The translations under genes were made by a program, and so were the position numbers. Source: Bordetella parapertussis (GTDB lineage: Bacteria > Bacteroidota > Bacteroidia > Chitinophagales > Chitinophagaceae). From it: a DNA stretch of 64,000 nucleotides. Numbering within the stretch: the stretch's first letter is position 1; each line of letters begins with the position of its first letter. The notes under the pieces were generated by a model. It searched no databases, was not told where the DNA came from, and saw nothing but the letters and a program-made list of their open reading frames with translations. The stretch lies in the NCBI GenBank assembly GCA_943331005.2, contig CALQJX020000001.1, positions 1 through 64,000 of the forward strand, written 5' to 3'. Shown here piece by piece: positions 25,631 through 34,841 of the stretch.

Positions 25631-28255
25631 TTAGAGCAATCCTTTTACTTTTTCTATTACTGCCGCCAGACCAGCTATATCCTGACCACCTGCTGTAGCC
25701 AGCGATTTCTGTCCGCCGCCGCCGCCCTTTATCAGGGGTGCTACATGCTCTTTTATGATCTTGCCTGCATCCAGTCCCAGGGTAGCATTTACCTTGTCGT
25801 CTATGCCCACTGCCACAAATGCCTTGCCGTCTATATTGGCACACAGCACTATCACGTGGTCGCTCAGGTGCGCTTTCACATCCATGCACAGTTTCTTCAG
25901 TGCATCACCCGATCCCACATTTACCAGCTGACCAATAAAGGACACCTGATTGATGAGTTCATCCTTCGTAAGCAGTTCGTTGCGAATACCCACCAGCTGG
26001 CGTGCCTCCATATGCTCTACATGCTTCTCCAGCTGACTGCGCTCTTCCTGCAGTTTTTCTATTGCCTTTACTGGGTCTTTAGCATTCTTCAGCTGTGCGG
26101 CAATGCCTGCTATGATTTGCAGCTGGACGTTGACGAAGTTTTCTGCCGCCTTGCCACTCACCGCTTCCATGCGGCGCACACCTGCTGCTACTGCCGCCTC
26201 GCTGGTTATCTTGAAGAAGCCCAGCTGGCCTGTATAGCCAACGTGTGTGCCACCACACAACTCTATAGAGTATTTGGGGTCCATGACCACTACACGCACC
26301 ACATTGCCGTATTTCTCGCCAAAGAGTGCCATAGCACCCATGGCCACCGCTTCGTCCTTGCTCATGCTCTTTATTACCACAGGCACATTCTCGCGTATCT
26401 TCTCATTCACTATGGCCTCTATCTGTGCTATCTCTTCATCCGTCACTTTAGAGAAGTGCGAGAAGTCGAAACGCAGATTGTCTTCATTTACCAGAGAGCC
26501 CTTCTGCGCCACGTGTGTGCCCAGTACCTGGCGCAGTGCTGCATGCAGCAGATGCGTGGCACTATGGTGCACGGTGGTAAGTGAGCGATTGGCTGCATTC
26601 ACTTTTGCCACTGCAGGTGCCGAAACATTCTCCGGCAGCACCTGTGCAAAGTGAATGATCATACCATCTTCCTTCTTGGTATCTACTATCTGTATGTGCT
26701 CATTGGGGAATACCAGTGTACCTGTGTCGCCCACCTGACCGCCGCTTTCGGCATAGAATGGTGTTACATCCAGCACCAGCTGATACTGCTCCTTGCCCTT
26801 GGCACTTACGCGGCGATACTTCATGATGCTGGCATCAGCCTCCAGGGTATCGTAGCCCACAAAGTCGGTACCACCTTCTTTCAGCACCACCCAGTCATCT
26901 GTATCCAGTGCGGTGGCTGCGCGGCTGCGAGATTTCTGCTGCTGCATTTCTGCAGTAAAGGCAGCCTCGTCCACATGCAGTCCCTGCTCGCTGCCTATAA
27001 GCCTTGTAAGGTCTATCGGGAAGCCGTAAGTATCATAGAGCTCGAAGGCCGCCTTACCATCTATGGTCAGTGTGTTGCGGCCTTTGGTATCTGTAATGAT
27101 GTCGTCTATCTTTTTCAGCCCCTTGTCCAGTGTGCGCAGGAAGGCGTCTTCCTCCTCCTTCACTACACGGCTCACCAGATCTATCTGTTTCTGCAACTCA
27201 GGGAATACTTCCTCAAACTGTTTTGCCAGTACCGGCATCAGCTGGAACAGCAATGGCTGCTTATATTCCAGATAGGTATAGTAGTAACGCACTGCGCGGC
27301 GCAGTATGCGGCGTATCACATAACCCGCGCCTGTATTGGATGGCAGCTGCCCGTCGGCAATAGTAAAGCCTATGGCGCGTATATGATCAGACAGCACACG
27401 GAAGGCAATATCCTGCCTGCTGTCGGTATAGCCATATTTCTTACCTGTTTTGTGTTCTATAGCGGTAATGGTACCGGTAAAGAGGTCTGTGTCATAGTTG
27501 CTCTGCCTGCCCTGCAGTACACGCACCAGCCTTTCCAGACCCATACCTGTATCTACGTGTTTGGCCGGCAGGGGTTCCAGTGTGCCGTCCTTCAGTCGGT
27601 TGAACTGCATGAACACATTGTTCCATATCTCTATCACCTGCGGATGGTCGGCATTTACCAGCGTAGCGCCCGGCACCTGCTTTTTCTCTTCCTCCGTGCG
27701 GCAGTCCACATGTATCTCAGAGCAGGGACCACATGGACCTGTATCGCCCATTTCCCAAAAGTTGTCCTTTTTGCTGCCCAGCAATATGCGGTCTTCGGCT
27801 ATGTGCTGTTTCCAGAAGTCAAAAGCTTCCTGATCCATGGGCAGGTTCTCGGAGGCATCGCCGCCAAAAACGGTCACGTACAGTTTATCCTTGGGTAAGC
27901 CGTATACCACTGTCAGCAGCTCCCAGCTCCATGCTATAGCCTCTTCCTTAAAGTAGTCTCCGAAGCTCCAGTTGCCCAGCATCTCGAACATGGTATGGTG
28001 ATAGGTATCTACACCCACTTCTTCCAGATCGTTGTGTTTACCGCTCACGCGCAGGCACTTTTGTGTATCTGCTATACGGTTGTTGGTTGGCTGACCATTG
28101 CCCAGAAAAAAGTCTTTGAACTGGTTCATACCTGCATTGGTGAAAAGCAGGGTCGGGTCGTTCTTCACCACTATAGGTGCAGATGGCACTATATCATGTC
28201 CCTTGCTACGGAAAAAATCCAAAAATTGACGGCGTATCTCGTTAGCTGTAAGCAT
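25631..28255 (-). CDS. alaS: Alanyl-tRNA synthetase
   Basis: 874 aa. The class II core opens MLTANEIRRQFLDFFRSKGH, with TLLFTNAGMNQFKDFFLG and the motif 2 region. The editing domain carries HHSATHLLHAALRQVLG (HxxxH) and the CGGTHV zinc site (Cys and His). The C-terminal DHHA1 oligomerisation domain ends IKGGGGGQKSLATAGG. Full length for a bacterial AlaS. It charges tRNA-Ala and clears Ser/Gly mischarging. Confidence 0.97.
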   Translation of the reverse strand: MLTANEIRRQFLDFFRSKGHDIVPSAPIVVKNDPTLLFTNAGMNQFKDFFLGNGQPTNNRIADTQKCLRVSGKHNDLEEVGVDTYHHTMFEMLGNWSFGDYFKEEAIAWSWELLTVVYGLPKDKLYVTVFGGDASENLPMDQEAFDFWKQHIAEDRILLGSKKDNFWEMGDTGPCGPCSEIHVDCRTEEEKKQVPGATLVNADHPQVIEIWNNVFMQFNRLKDGTLEPLPAKHVDTGMGLERLVRVLQGRQSNYDTDLFTGTITAIEHKTGKKYGYTDSRQDIAFRVLSDHIRAIGFTIADGQLPSNTGAGYVIRRILRRAVRYYYTYLEYKQPLLFQLMPVLAKQFEEVFPELQKQIDLVSRVVKEEEDAFLRTLDKGLKKIDDIITDTKGRNTLTIDGKAAFELYDTYGFPIDLTRLIGSEQGLHVDEAAFTAEMQQQKSRSRAATALDTDDWVVLKEGGTDFVGYDTLEADASIMKYRRVSAKGKEQYQLVLDVTPFYAESGGQVGDTGTLVFPNEHIQIVDTKKEDGMIIHFAQVLPENVSAPAVAKVNAANRSLTTVHHSATHLLHAALRQVLGTHVAQKGSLVNEDNLRFDFSHFSKVTDEEIAQIEAIVNEKIRENVPVVIKSMSKDEAVAMGAMALFGEKYGNVVRVVVMDPKYSIELCGGTHVGYTGQLGFFKITSEAAVAAGVRRMEAVSGKAAENFVNVQLQIIAGIAAQLKNAKDPVKAIEKLQEERSQLEKHVEHMEARQLVGIRNELLTKDELINQVSFIGQLVNVGSGDALKKLCMDVKAHLSDHVIVLCANIDGKAFVAVGIDDKVNATLGLDAGKIIKEHVAPLIKGGGGGQKSLATAGGQDIAGLAAVIEKVKGLL

Positions 28256-28376
28256 CTCTTTCAGTATCTGTTATATTGGCTGCAAAACTAATAGAAAACA
28301 CGAAAGGATTTACAGTACATTTATGAAACCTGCAACTACATTGGTTGTCTTGGGGTCTTATAAAAGATTACTACTT

Positions 28377-28856
28377 ATGAAATTTACCATAAAAGGTATC
28401 AGTTTCAGGCAATACGAAATATACGATAGCAATAATGTACCGCTGGGTATGCTCAATTACCCGTCCTGGATGACCTACCGCAAGGCAACCATCACCTGCG
28501 CCGGCAAGACCTACGATCTGGCACCTGCAGGCATCTTCAGCAGGCAGGTAGTAATATCGGAGAGCGGCAACCGCATAGGGGCTGTGGCCATGAAGGGATT
28601 TTCGGGTATATACATTTCCATAGATGGCGGAGCCACCTACATCGTAAAAAGAGTAGGGCTCTTCAATAGCCACATGGGGCTGTTCACCGAAAACAAGCAG
28701 GAAATTGCAAAAGCTACGCTCGCCAACAAGTGGGCTTTCAGGAGGCTCACCTACAACATAGAGACCGACGATAACTATACCGAGGGCAAAGACCTGCTAC
28801 TGCTATTGCTTATTATTTATTGCACCAATACCTTGCGTGCGGCACATGCAACTTAG
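28377..28856 (+). CDS. Hypothetical protein, LURP-one/Tubby-like beta fold suspected
   Basis: 159 aa from MKFTIKGISFRQYEIYDSNN; an upstream in-frame ATG (28323) is possible but adds an unconvincing leader. Alternating strands (VPLGMLNYPSWMTYRKATIT, VISESGNRIGAVAMKGF, IYISIDGGATYIVKR) resemble the phospholipid-scramblase/LURP-like barrel seen in bacterial proteins of this size, but I am not certain. The C-terminus has a hydrophobic run (KDLLLLLLIIYCTNTL). Stop is 1 bp from the convergent next gene. Function unknown. Confidence 0.6.
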   Translation: MKFTIKGISFRQYEIYDSNNVPLGMLNYPSWMTYRKATITCAGKTYDLAPAGIFSRQVVISESGNRIGAVAMKGFSGIYISIDGGATYIVKRVGLFNSHMGLFTENKQEIAKATLANKWAFRRLTYNIETDDNYTEGKDLLLLLLIIYCTNTLRAAHAT

Positions 28857-28857
28857 C

Positions 28858-29448
28858 TTATAGCTGGATACCGAAGTTGGCACTGGCCTCTACTACAGAA
28901 CCCGGACCAGCCAGGTAGAACAGGCGGAAGTAGATCTTATCTTCTTCAGCAAGGCCTGCATAGGTAGCCTTCATGCCCGCTTTTACGGTCACAAAGAAGA
29001 TACCCCTGTGGTACCTGCGGCCATATCCGCCACCGGCTCCTATATATTCGTAATATAAATTCTCCAGCGGATCAGATACACCTATGAATGAATATTTATT
29101 AGGTACCAGCAAAGCATCTCCAAAAGTGAATTTCGTATAGACAAAGTCCTCATATCCCCATTTGTGCTTTCTGTGCTCCCACTTTCTCCTCATATAGAAG
29201 CGCATACCGGCATCATAATTTTTGCCCTGATAATAGCCTGTATACTTGCTGTAAGTGGTTATATAACCAAAATTGCCCCTTCTGTATTCTATACCTACCC
29301 CATATTTAGATAAGGCGCTGGCAGGATTGGTGAGCGTAAGGGCAGTACTGTAAGACCTCCAGTTATAAGCGCGGCTCCACTGATCGATCTGGGCATTACC
29401 GGTAAAAAACACCAATATAAAAAGGGGTAATAATATAAAACGTTTCAC
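28858..29448 (-). CDS. Secreted or outer-membrane protein of unknown function
   Basis: 196 aa with signal peptide MKRFILLPLFILVFFTGNAQ. The mature part has the alternating aromatic/Gly pattern of a small outer-membrane beta-barrel (YGVGIEYRRGNFGYITTYSK, NLYYEYIGAGGGYGRR) and ends with a Phe-type strand SVVEASANFGIQL. No named family recognised. Monocistronic. Confidence 0.7.
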   Translation of the reverse strand: MKRFILLPLFILVFFTGNAQIDQWSRAYNWRSYSTALTLTNPASALSKYGVGIEYRRGNFGYITTYSKYTGYYQGKNYDAGMRFYMRRKWEHRKHKWGYEDFVYTKFTFGDALLVPNKYSFIGVSDPLENLYYEYIGAGGGYGRRYHRGIFFVTVKAGMKATYAGLAEEDKIYFRLFYLAGPGSVVEASANFGIQL

Positions 29449-29617
29449 TATAAGAGCAGATTGTGTGTGTAAGATGTCAACAAAGGTATAAAACGAAAAT
29501 TAATATTTTAAATGTTCTTTGCGAAAAAGCATCCTGATTTGCATCATGTTTCCAAAAACCTGCCTCCTCTTTATGGAATTTTATGCGCTCTGTTTCTTAT
29601 ACACGTGCAGATAGTAG

Positions 29618-29625
29618 TAATTTTG
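29618..29625 (+). promoter_or_regulatory. TAnnTTTG -7 box upstream of the small membrane protein gene
   Basis: TAATTTTG followed by CACC, 17 bp before ATG 29643. It argues against the longer in-frame start at 29583, which would be upstream of the transcription start. Confidence 0.6.
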
Positions 29626-29642
29626 CACCAAATCTCAGAACA

Positions 29643-29903
29643 ATGAACCTCGACGAACGCAACGAACATAGCCCCGTATACAGTTCCTTCCGCACTACGC
29701 TCGATATGAGCATGGGTGCCATATACATGATCATGGGGGTCATTCTGTTCAGTATGCGCTACTTCGGCACTGTGGAGTTGGGCACTACGGCTGCCTTTGT
29801 GCTGGGTGGTGTCATGGTCTTGTATGGTGCTTTCCGTATATACAGGGGTTATGTGGCTATCAACAACAGGCGCAGATCTTCGCAGCGCACCGGCAAGCGC
29901 TAG
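29643..29903 (+). CDS. Small two-helix membrane protein
   Basis: 86 aa. Two hydrophobic helices (MSMGAIYMIMGVILFSMRYF and TTAAFVLGGVMVLYGAFRIY) joined by a short turn, with a basic C-terminus (NNRRRSSQRTGKR). It stands upstream of the PstS-like lipoprotein and TPR genes on the same strand; in Bacteroidota this pair often follows exbB/exbD/tonB genes, which are absent here. Function unknown. Confidence 0.75.
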   Translation: MNLDERNEHSPVYSSFRTTLDMSMGAIYMIMGVILFSMRYFGTVELGTTAAFVLGGVMVLYGAFRIYRGYVAINNRRRSSQRTGKR

Positions 29904-30028
29904 GCAACTGCATACCGGCCAATGCCTTTGCTGGCCTTGCCTGCAGCTCATTTATACGTGTTAAATTATTGTTAGAGCAGATATATCGGGTACTTATCTT
30001 TAAATTATTGAGTAAAATTGCGCTCCTT

Positions 30029-30931
30029 ATGCGGATCAGTAGTAAGTTTTTGTTGATGTGTATGTGCATATTCCTGTTCTCTTGCGATGACAGGCCTGCT
30101 CATCCGGATTCTTTGGGAAAAGGTGAAATAGACATATCTGTAGATGAGACCTACAGACCGGTGATGGAAGAACAAAGCAAGATCTTCGACAGCAGCTTCC
30201 CCGATGCCAAGGTACATATCCATTACAAACCGGAAGCGGAGTGCTTCAAAGACTACTTCGAAAAGAAAGCCCGCATCATTCTCGTTACCCGCGAACTGAC
30301 AAAGGAAGAAAAAGAAGCCTGCAAGACCCGCCAGATATACCCTACCTCTCTGGGCCTTGCCCGAGATGCGGTTGCGGTCATTTTCAACAATCAGTCTCCC
30401 GATTCTGTGCTCGATATGTCTGTACTGAAGGGGATACTCACCGGTACTTACAACAAAAAATATACTGTGGTGTTCGATAATCAGTCTTCCAGCACCCTGC
30501 GCTTTGTTACCGATTCTATACTGAAGGGCGAAAAACTGGGTAGCAATGTGTTTGCCGCCAAAGGAAATAGCGAAGTGGTAGACTATGTTGCCAAAAACCC
30601 CGATGCCATAGGGCTGGTGGGACTGGGCTACGTAAGCGACTCTTCTGACCCCAATAATACCGGCAATTTCATAAAAACTGTTAAAGTTGCAGCCATCAAA
30701 AACGATAAGACAGGCGAGTTCCTGCAGCCTTATCAGGCCTATATTGCACTCAAAACATACCCCCTTACCCGCAATCTCTACTACATCAACAGCGAAAGCT
30801 ATCCGGGACTTGGCACGGGTTTTGCGAACTTCTTAAGTTATCAGCGTGGTCAGTTGATTTTCTTCCACGCACACATGTTCCCTACAAGATCAGAGATGGT
30901 AATAAGGGACGCACAGATAAACAGTAAATAA
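30029..30931 (+). CDS. PstS-like substrate-binding lipoprotein
   Basis: 300 aa from MRISSKFLLMCMCIFLFSC, a lipoprotein signal with Cys at residue 19. The mature part follows the PBP-like 2 / PstS pattern: GEIDISVDETYRPVMEEQSK, LVTRELTKEEKEACK, GLARDAVAVIFNNQSPDSVL, LKGILTGTY, NSEVVDYVAKNPDAIGLVGL and the terminal GFANFLSYQRGQLIFFHAHM. Such proteins bind phosphate or related anions in the periplasm; this Bacteroidota subtype is commonly next to a TPR gene rather than Pst permease genes, and here too no permease is seen. Start at 30029 is chosen for the signal peptide. Confidence 0.82.
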   Translation: MRISSKFLLMCMCIFLFSCDDRPAHPDSLGKGEIDISVDETYRPVMEEQSKIFDSSFPDAKVHIHYKPEAECFKDYFEKKARIILVTRELTKEEKEACKTRQIYPTSLGLARDAVAVIFNNQSPDSVLDMSVLKGILTGTYNKKYTVVFDNQSSSTLRFVTDSILKGEKLGSNVFAAKGNSEVVDYVAKNPDAIGLVGLGYVSDSSDPNNTGNFIKTVKVAAIKNDKTGEFLQPYQAYIALKTYPLTRNLYYINSESYPGLGTGFANFLSYQRGQLIFFHAHMFPTRSEMVIRDAQINSK

Positions 30932-30977
30932 TTTTTAATCCACATAAACAATCAGTACCTCAGGTACTACGCAGAAC

Positions 30978-32585
30978 ATGAAAAGTATAATGATGATGCT
31001 CGCATTCGTAGCCTTCGGCTTTGCAGCCGTTGCGCAGGATGCCTCCGTTAAGAACGGTATCAAACTGTACAATTACAAAAAGTACAAGTCTGCTCAGGCT
31101 GCTCTGGCTCCCCTGGCCGACAAAGACCCAATGGCCAACTACTACCTGGGGCTTATCTACATCGAATCGGGCAACCTCGATCAGGCTGCTGCCGCTTTCG
31201 CTAAGTTCCCCGAAGATCTGGCCAATATCTCCGGTACTGCCCGTGTAGCCTTCGCTAAAAAAGATGCCGTTACCGGTAATAAATTAGCAAAAGACCTTGC
31301 TGCCAAAGCAAAGAAAAAAGACTTCATGCCGCAGAAATATGCCGCAAACGCTATTACCTATACAGAGGGTGGCGACTACAGCCAGGCTGTAGCATGGTAC
31401 AAAGACGTACTTACCAAAAACCCTAATGGCGACAACGCTGATGTACACATCGGTCTGGCTGATGCCATGAGGAAAACACCGGGTGGTGGTGGTGAAGCCA
31501 TGACCAACTACGAAATGGTTACCGAAAAAGACAAGACCAACTCTCTGGCCTTCTCTCGTATAGGCGACCTGTGGTACGAAGCCCGCAACTACCAGAGCGC
31601 GCTCGATAACTATGCCCGTGCAAAAGATGCCGACAACACCAACCCGCTGCCTTACAAGGCACTGGCCAATGCATACTCCCGCTCAGGCAAGTACAAACTG
31701 GCGCTGCAGAACTTAGAAGAGTATCTGTCTCATTCCGATAATACACCGGAAGACCAGATGGAATACGTACGTGCCATGTATCAGGCGCAGAGCTACTGCG
31801 ATGCGGCTAAACTGGCCGAAAAACTCCTCGGCGCTCAGAGCGATGCTGCAAGGGTAACAGAGCTGACAGGTATCCTTGGTTTCTCTCAGGTAAACTGCGG
31901 CGACTCTATCTCCGCAATGAACAACCTGCGCAAATACTTCCAGATGCAGGACCCTAAGAAGATCCTGCCCGGCGCTTACCTCGAATATGGTAAACTGTTC
32001 CTCAAACTCGGCATGCTCGACTCTGCAGGTGTTTACTACACAAAGGGTATCAACGGCGATACTTCTAAGAACAAAACAGAGGTGTACCGCGAAGTGGCTG
32101 AAGCATTCAAAGCAAAGAAAGAATACTGTAAAGCAGCAGAATGGTACGACAACCTCGTAAAAGCAAACCCTGCTACTCAGCCGCTCGACTACTTCTGGAG
32201 GGGTTATATGCTCTACTACTGTAAAGACATGAGCAAGGCGGTAAGTGCTTTCGAAGAGTTCGAAGCCAAATACCCCGACCAGCCTTCTGCTTACTACTGG
32301 CATGCACGTGCCGTAGCAGCTATCGACTCTGAAGCTACAGAAGGTACTGCCGTTCCGCACTTCACCAAATGGCTGGAGAAAGTAGGCCCTACCTACGAAA
32401 AGAAGAACGACATGAAGATCGCTTATCAGTACCTCGTTCTTTACTACTACAAAAAGAAAGAAAAAGAGAACCTGAAAACCTACATGGACAAGCTGAGCGC
32501 CATAGATCCTAATGACGCACTGCTGAAGCAGGTACAGGATGCAGACAAACCTGCAGCTCCTAAAAAACCTGCCACCGGTAAATAA
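30978..32585 (+). CDS. Secreted TPR-repeat protein
   Basis: 535 aa with signal peptide MKSIMMMLAFVAFGFAAVAQ. At least eight TPR-like units follow (for example ANYYLGLIYIESGNLDQAAA, SLAFSRIGDLWYEARNYQSA, YKALANAYSRSGKYKLALQN, TEVYREVAEAFKAKKEYCKA). It ends in an Ala/Pro/Lys tail. Probably a periplasmic scaffold, paired with the PstS-like gene 46 bp upstream. Followed by a strong terminator. Codon bias toward well-used codons suggests good expression (inference). Confidence 0.87.
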   Translation: MKSIMMMLAFVAFGFAAVAQDASVKNGIKLYNYKKYKSAQAALAPLADKDPMANYYLGLIYIESGNLDQAAAAFAKFPEDLANISGTARVAFAKKDAVTGNKLAKDLAAKAKKKDFMPQKYAANAITYTEGGDYSQAVAWYKDVLTKNPNGDNADVHIGLADAMRKTPGGGGEAMTNYEMVTEKDKTNSLAFSRIGDLWYEARNYQSALDNYARAKDADNTNPLPYKALANAYSRSGKYKLALQNLEEYLSHSDNTPEDQMEYVRAMYQAQSYCDAAKLAEKLLGAQSDAARVTELTGILGFSQVNCGDSISAMNNLRKYFQMQDPKKILPGAYLEYGKLFLKLGMLDSAGVYYTKGINGDTSKNKTEVYREVAEAFKAKKEYCKAAEWYDNLVKANPATQPLDYFWRGYMLYYCKDMSKAVSAFEEFEAKYPDQPSAYYWHARAVAAIDSEATEGTAVPHFTKWLEKVGPTYEKKNDMKIAYQYLVLYYYKKKEKENLKTYMDKLSAIDPNDALLKQVQDADKPAAPKKPATGK

Positions 32586-32609
32586 CTCAAGGCACTGTTA
32601 ATATTCCGA

Positions 32610-32635
32610 AAGCCCCGCAACTGCGGGGCTTTTTC
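32610..32635 (+). terminator. Rho-independent terminator after the TPR gene
   Basis: AAGCCCCGCA-ACTG-CGGGGCTTTTT: stem AGCCCCGC/GCGGGGCT with the T-run at 32630-32634. Confidence 0.88.
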
Positions 32636-32672
32636 CATTTCTATAGCTTACTTTTATAGCTCACTCTGTATC

Positions 32673-33707
32673 ATGTATACCGTCTTTCAGAAGACATATC
32701 GTATCGTAGCACTCCTCTCGCTGCTTTTTGTTGCGGCATGCGGCCGGCGTGGCAACAGCAACAAAAAGACCGACCTCAACAGTATTGCCAACAACATTGC
32801 CCACAAGACCATGGCCGATGATTATCCCAAGATTCCGGGAGAAGACCTGCTGAACGACCTGGGCAGCAACCGCCTCTATGCCGAGCTGCAAAGCCGATAC
32901 ACACAGCAACTGATGGCGCTGAGTGCCGAGACCGGCCGGGACAAGGCAAAACTAATAGTGGTGATCATGAGTCCGGAAGTAGGTAAGTTTGCCAGCAATG
33001 CCAACACCTTTGGTATACCCTTCATATTGCAGCTGTGCAGCGGCCAGGGTATAGATTGCATAGATATCACCCCCGATCTCTCTGAATGGACCACCGTCAA
33101 TTACCCCTCCCGCGCACCTATCAGTGGCAACTGGTCTCCGGCGGGCGCCGCTATGGCTGCCAAAATGCTGGAGAGCGCCATCACCAAGTACGAAGACTAC
33201 CACAACCCCATAGCACACGATGCGGTTGCCCGCCCCGCAACCCTGGGCGACCTGCTGCAGCTGAAGGATAAAGAGGACGAAGAAGACGATAAAGAGGGCA
33301 AGGTAAAACCCGCCTTCCGTATGGCCATCAACAGTCAGGGGCTGCGCATGGATCATAAAGTATCTGCCTTCAAGACCCGCCAGCGCATACTGTTCCTCGG
33401 CGACTCCCGCATCCTCACACCCGATCTCGATGAGCAGCACTCCATTACCGCACTGCTGCAGCAAACTTTCCCTAACAAAGAGATCATCAATGCCGGCTGC
33501 AACAACTATACTATGGAAGATTATCTTTCTCTGTACATGCAAAAAGCACGCTACACCGACCCCGATGTAGTGATCGTTTGCACCAATGGCGGCGACCTGC
33601 TCGATGAATATTTCTCTCAGCGCAACCGCTACTCGCGTACCAACAAAGGGTACAAACCCACCATACTCGAAAAAAGATTCTACGACCAACTGGTAAAACC
33701 CAACTAA
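32673..33707 (+). CDS. SGNH-hydrolase-like lipoprotein with blocks in permuted order
   Basis: 344 aa lipoprotein (lipobox LLFVAAC, Cys 23). Residues 90-170 resemble the last half of an SGNH hydrolase (KLIVVIMSPEVGKF, FILQLCSGQGIDCIDITPDL, then SGNWSPAGAAMAAKML, where the usual catalytic His is Asn). After an acidic linker (residues 198-212), residues 238-345 look like the first half: RILFLGDSRIL (block I, Ser 245), IINAGCNNYTMEDY (block II Gly) and VVIVCTNGGDLLDEY (block III Asn 305). The order is therefore reversed relative to the family. Activity is doubtful because the block V His is not seen. The next gene starts 12 bp after. Confidence 0.6.
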   Translation: MYTVFQKTYRIVALLSLLFVAACGRRGNSNKKTDLNSIANNIAHKTMADDYPKIPGEDLLNDLGSNRLYAELQSRYTQQLMALSAETGRDKAKLIVVIMSPEVGKFASNANTFGIPFILQLCSGQGIDCIDITPDLSEWTTVNYPSRAPISGNWSPAGAAMAAKMLESAITKYEDYHNPIAHDAVARPATLGDLLQLKDKEDEEDDKEGKVKPAFRMAINSQGLRMDHKVSAFKTRQRILFLGDSRILTPDLDEQHSITALLQQTFPNKEIINAGCNNYTMEDYLSLYMQKARYTDPDVVIVCTNGGDLLDEYFSQRNRYSRTNKGYKPTILEKRFYDQLVKPN

Positions 33708-33719
33708 AACAATAACTCA

Positions 33720-34262
33720 ATGGATACTTCCCTCGAAGAACTGAAATACCCTATAGGCCGCTACGAGCGCCCCGACCACTACACACCCGAACTGCTGCAG
33801 GAATGGATAGCCGTTCTGCGCGCACTACCATCGTGGATGGACGTATGTATAGAGAACCTCGATGCGGCACAGCTGCGGGTGCCCTACCGCGAAGGTGGCT
33901 GGAATACCCAGCAGGTGATCCATCACGTGGCAGACAGCCATACCAATGCCTATATACGCATCAGGCTGGCGCTCACAGAAGACAACCCTACCATAAAACC
34001 ATATGACGAGAACGCATGGGCGCTGCTGCCCGATGTAGATACGGTGCCGGTAAATATAAGTGTCACCCTACTGCATGCACTGCACCGCCGCCTGGTGGCC
34101 CTTATGGAGACCCTCTCCCCTGCACAGTGGGAACGCACCTATTACCATCCTGAACACAAACGCAATTTCACCGTCTGGGAAATGGCCTCTCTCTATGCCT
34201 GGCACAGCCGCCAGCATACCGCCCATATTCAGCAGCTGCGCCTGCGCATGGGCTGGCAATAA
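33720..34262 (+). CDS. YfiT-like DinB-superfamily putative metal-dependent hydrolase/transferase
   Basis: 180 aa. MDTSLEELKYPIGRYERPDH, WNTQQVIHHVADSHTNAYIR and WHSRQHTAHIQQLRLRMGW are the hallmarks of the YfiT branch of the DinB four-helix fold, with His 67, His 160 and His 164 (approximate) as the metal ligands. In Bacillus-like organisms this family is linked to bacillithiol transfer; Bacteroidota also make bacillithiol in several lineages, so a thiol-transferase role is possible but unproven. Probably co-transcribed with the preceding gene (12-bp gap). Confidence 0.85.
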   Translation: MDTSLEELKYPIGRYERPDHYTPELLQEWIAVLRALPSWMDVCIENLDAAQLRVPYREGGWNTQQVIHHVADSHTNAYIRIRLALTEDNPTIKPYDENAWALLPDVDTVPVNISVTLLHALHRRLVALMETLSPAQWERTYYHPEHKRNFTVWEMASLYAWHSRQHTAHIQQLRLRMGWQ

Positions 34263-34360
34263 GGCCATATATAAGACCAATTATAAAATACGGAGAAAAA
34301 ACCTATTTTTGAAAATAGTTATTCAACATCCCCTTAATCTACGCTACAAATCAACCATTT

Positions 34361-34837
34361 ATGCAATCCAATATGCAACACTTCCTTTTTCTGCATAGCG
34401 CACTCCGCTACTTCATACTCATATTCGCCCTTATGGTTGCTGTGCAAAGCCTGATTGGTATGATGGGTAAAAAAGAATTCAAGAAAGGCAACAAACAGGT
34501 AGCCCTCAGCCTGCTTATTTTCTGCGATCTGCAGCTTATACTGGGTGCATTGCTCTATTACTACAAGGTCATTGCTTCCGGCATGCTCAGTGCCGGCAAT
34601 GTGATGAAAGATACCTATAGCCGCTTCTATGCAGTAGAGCACAGCGTAGCTATGATCTTAGGCATAGTGCTGGTACACGTTTGCTACAATGCAGCCAAGA
34701 AAAATATGGATGCCGACAGGAAGTTCAAAAAAATGTTCTGGTGCTCCTTCCTGGCGCTGGGTATGTTCACCGCTATGATACCATGGCAGGGCAAGCCGGT
34801 AGTAGGCCGCCCAAATATTCCACAAATGACCCCATAA
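34361..34837 (+). CDS. Four-helix membrane protein, cytochrome b-like Bacteroidota family
   Basis: 158 aa (or 154 from ATG 34373). Four hydrophobic helices: HSALRYFILIFALMVAVQSL, ALSLLIFCDLQLILGALLYY, SVAMILGIVLVHVCYNAAKK and WCSFLALGMFTAMIPWQGKP. His residues in helices 1 and 3 (LHSALRY, EHSVAM, VHVCYN) recall the haem ligands of b-type cytochromes, which is why relatives are sometimes annotated cytochrome B; haem binding is not proven. The stop is 4 bp before the plsC start. Confidence 0.7.
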   Translation: MQSNMQHFLFLHSALRYFILIFALMVAVQSLIGMMGKKEFKKGNKQVALSLLIFCDLQLILGALLYYYKVIASGMLSAGNVMKDTYSRFYAVEHSVAMILGIVLVHVCYNAAKKNMDADRKFKKMFWCSFLALGMFTAMIPWQGKPVVGRPNIPQMTP

Positions 34838-34841
34838 CAGC

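Noticed and set aside
26651-27898. Long open frame antisense to alaS
   Set aside because: It is entirely inside the well-conserved alaS gene; the amino acid composition (many His, Cys, Tyr, Gln) is that of a reversed coding strand.
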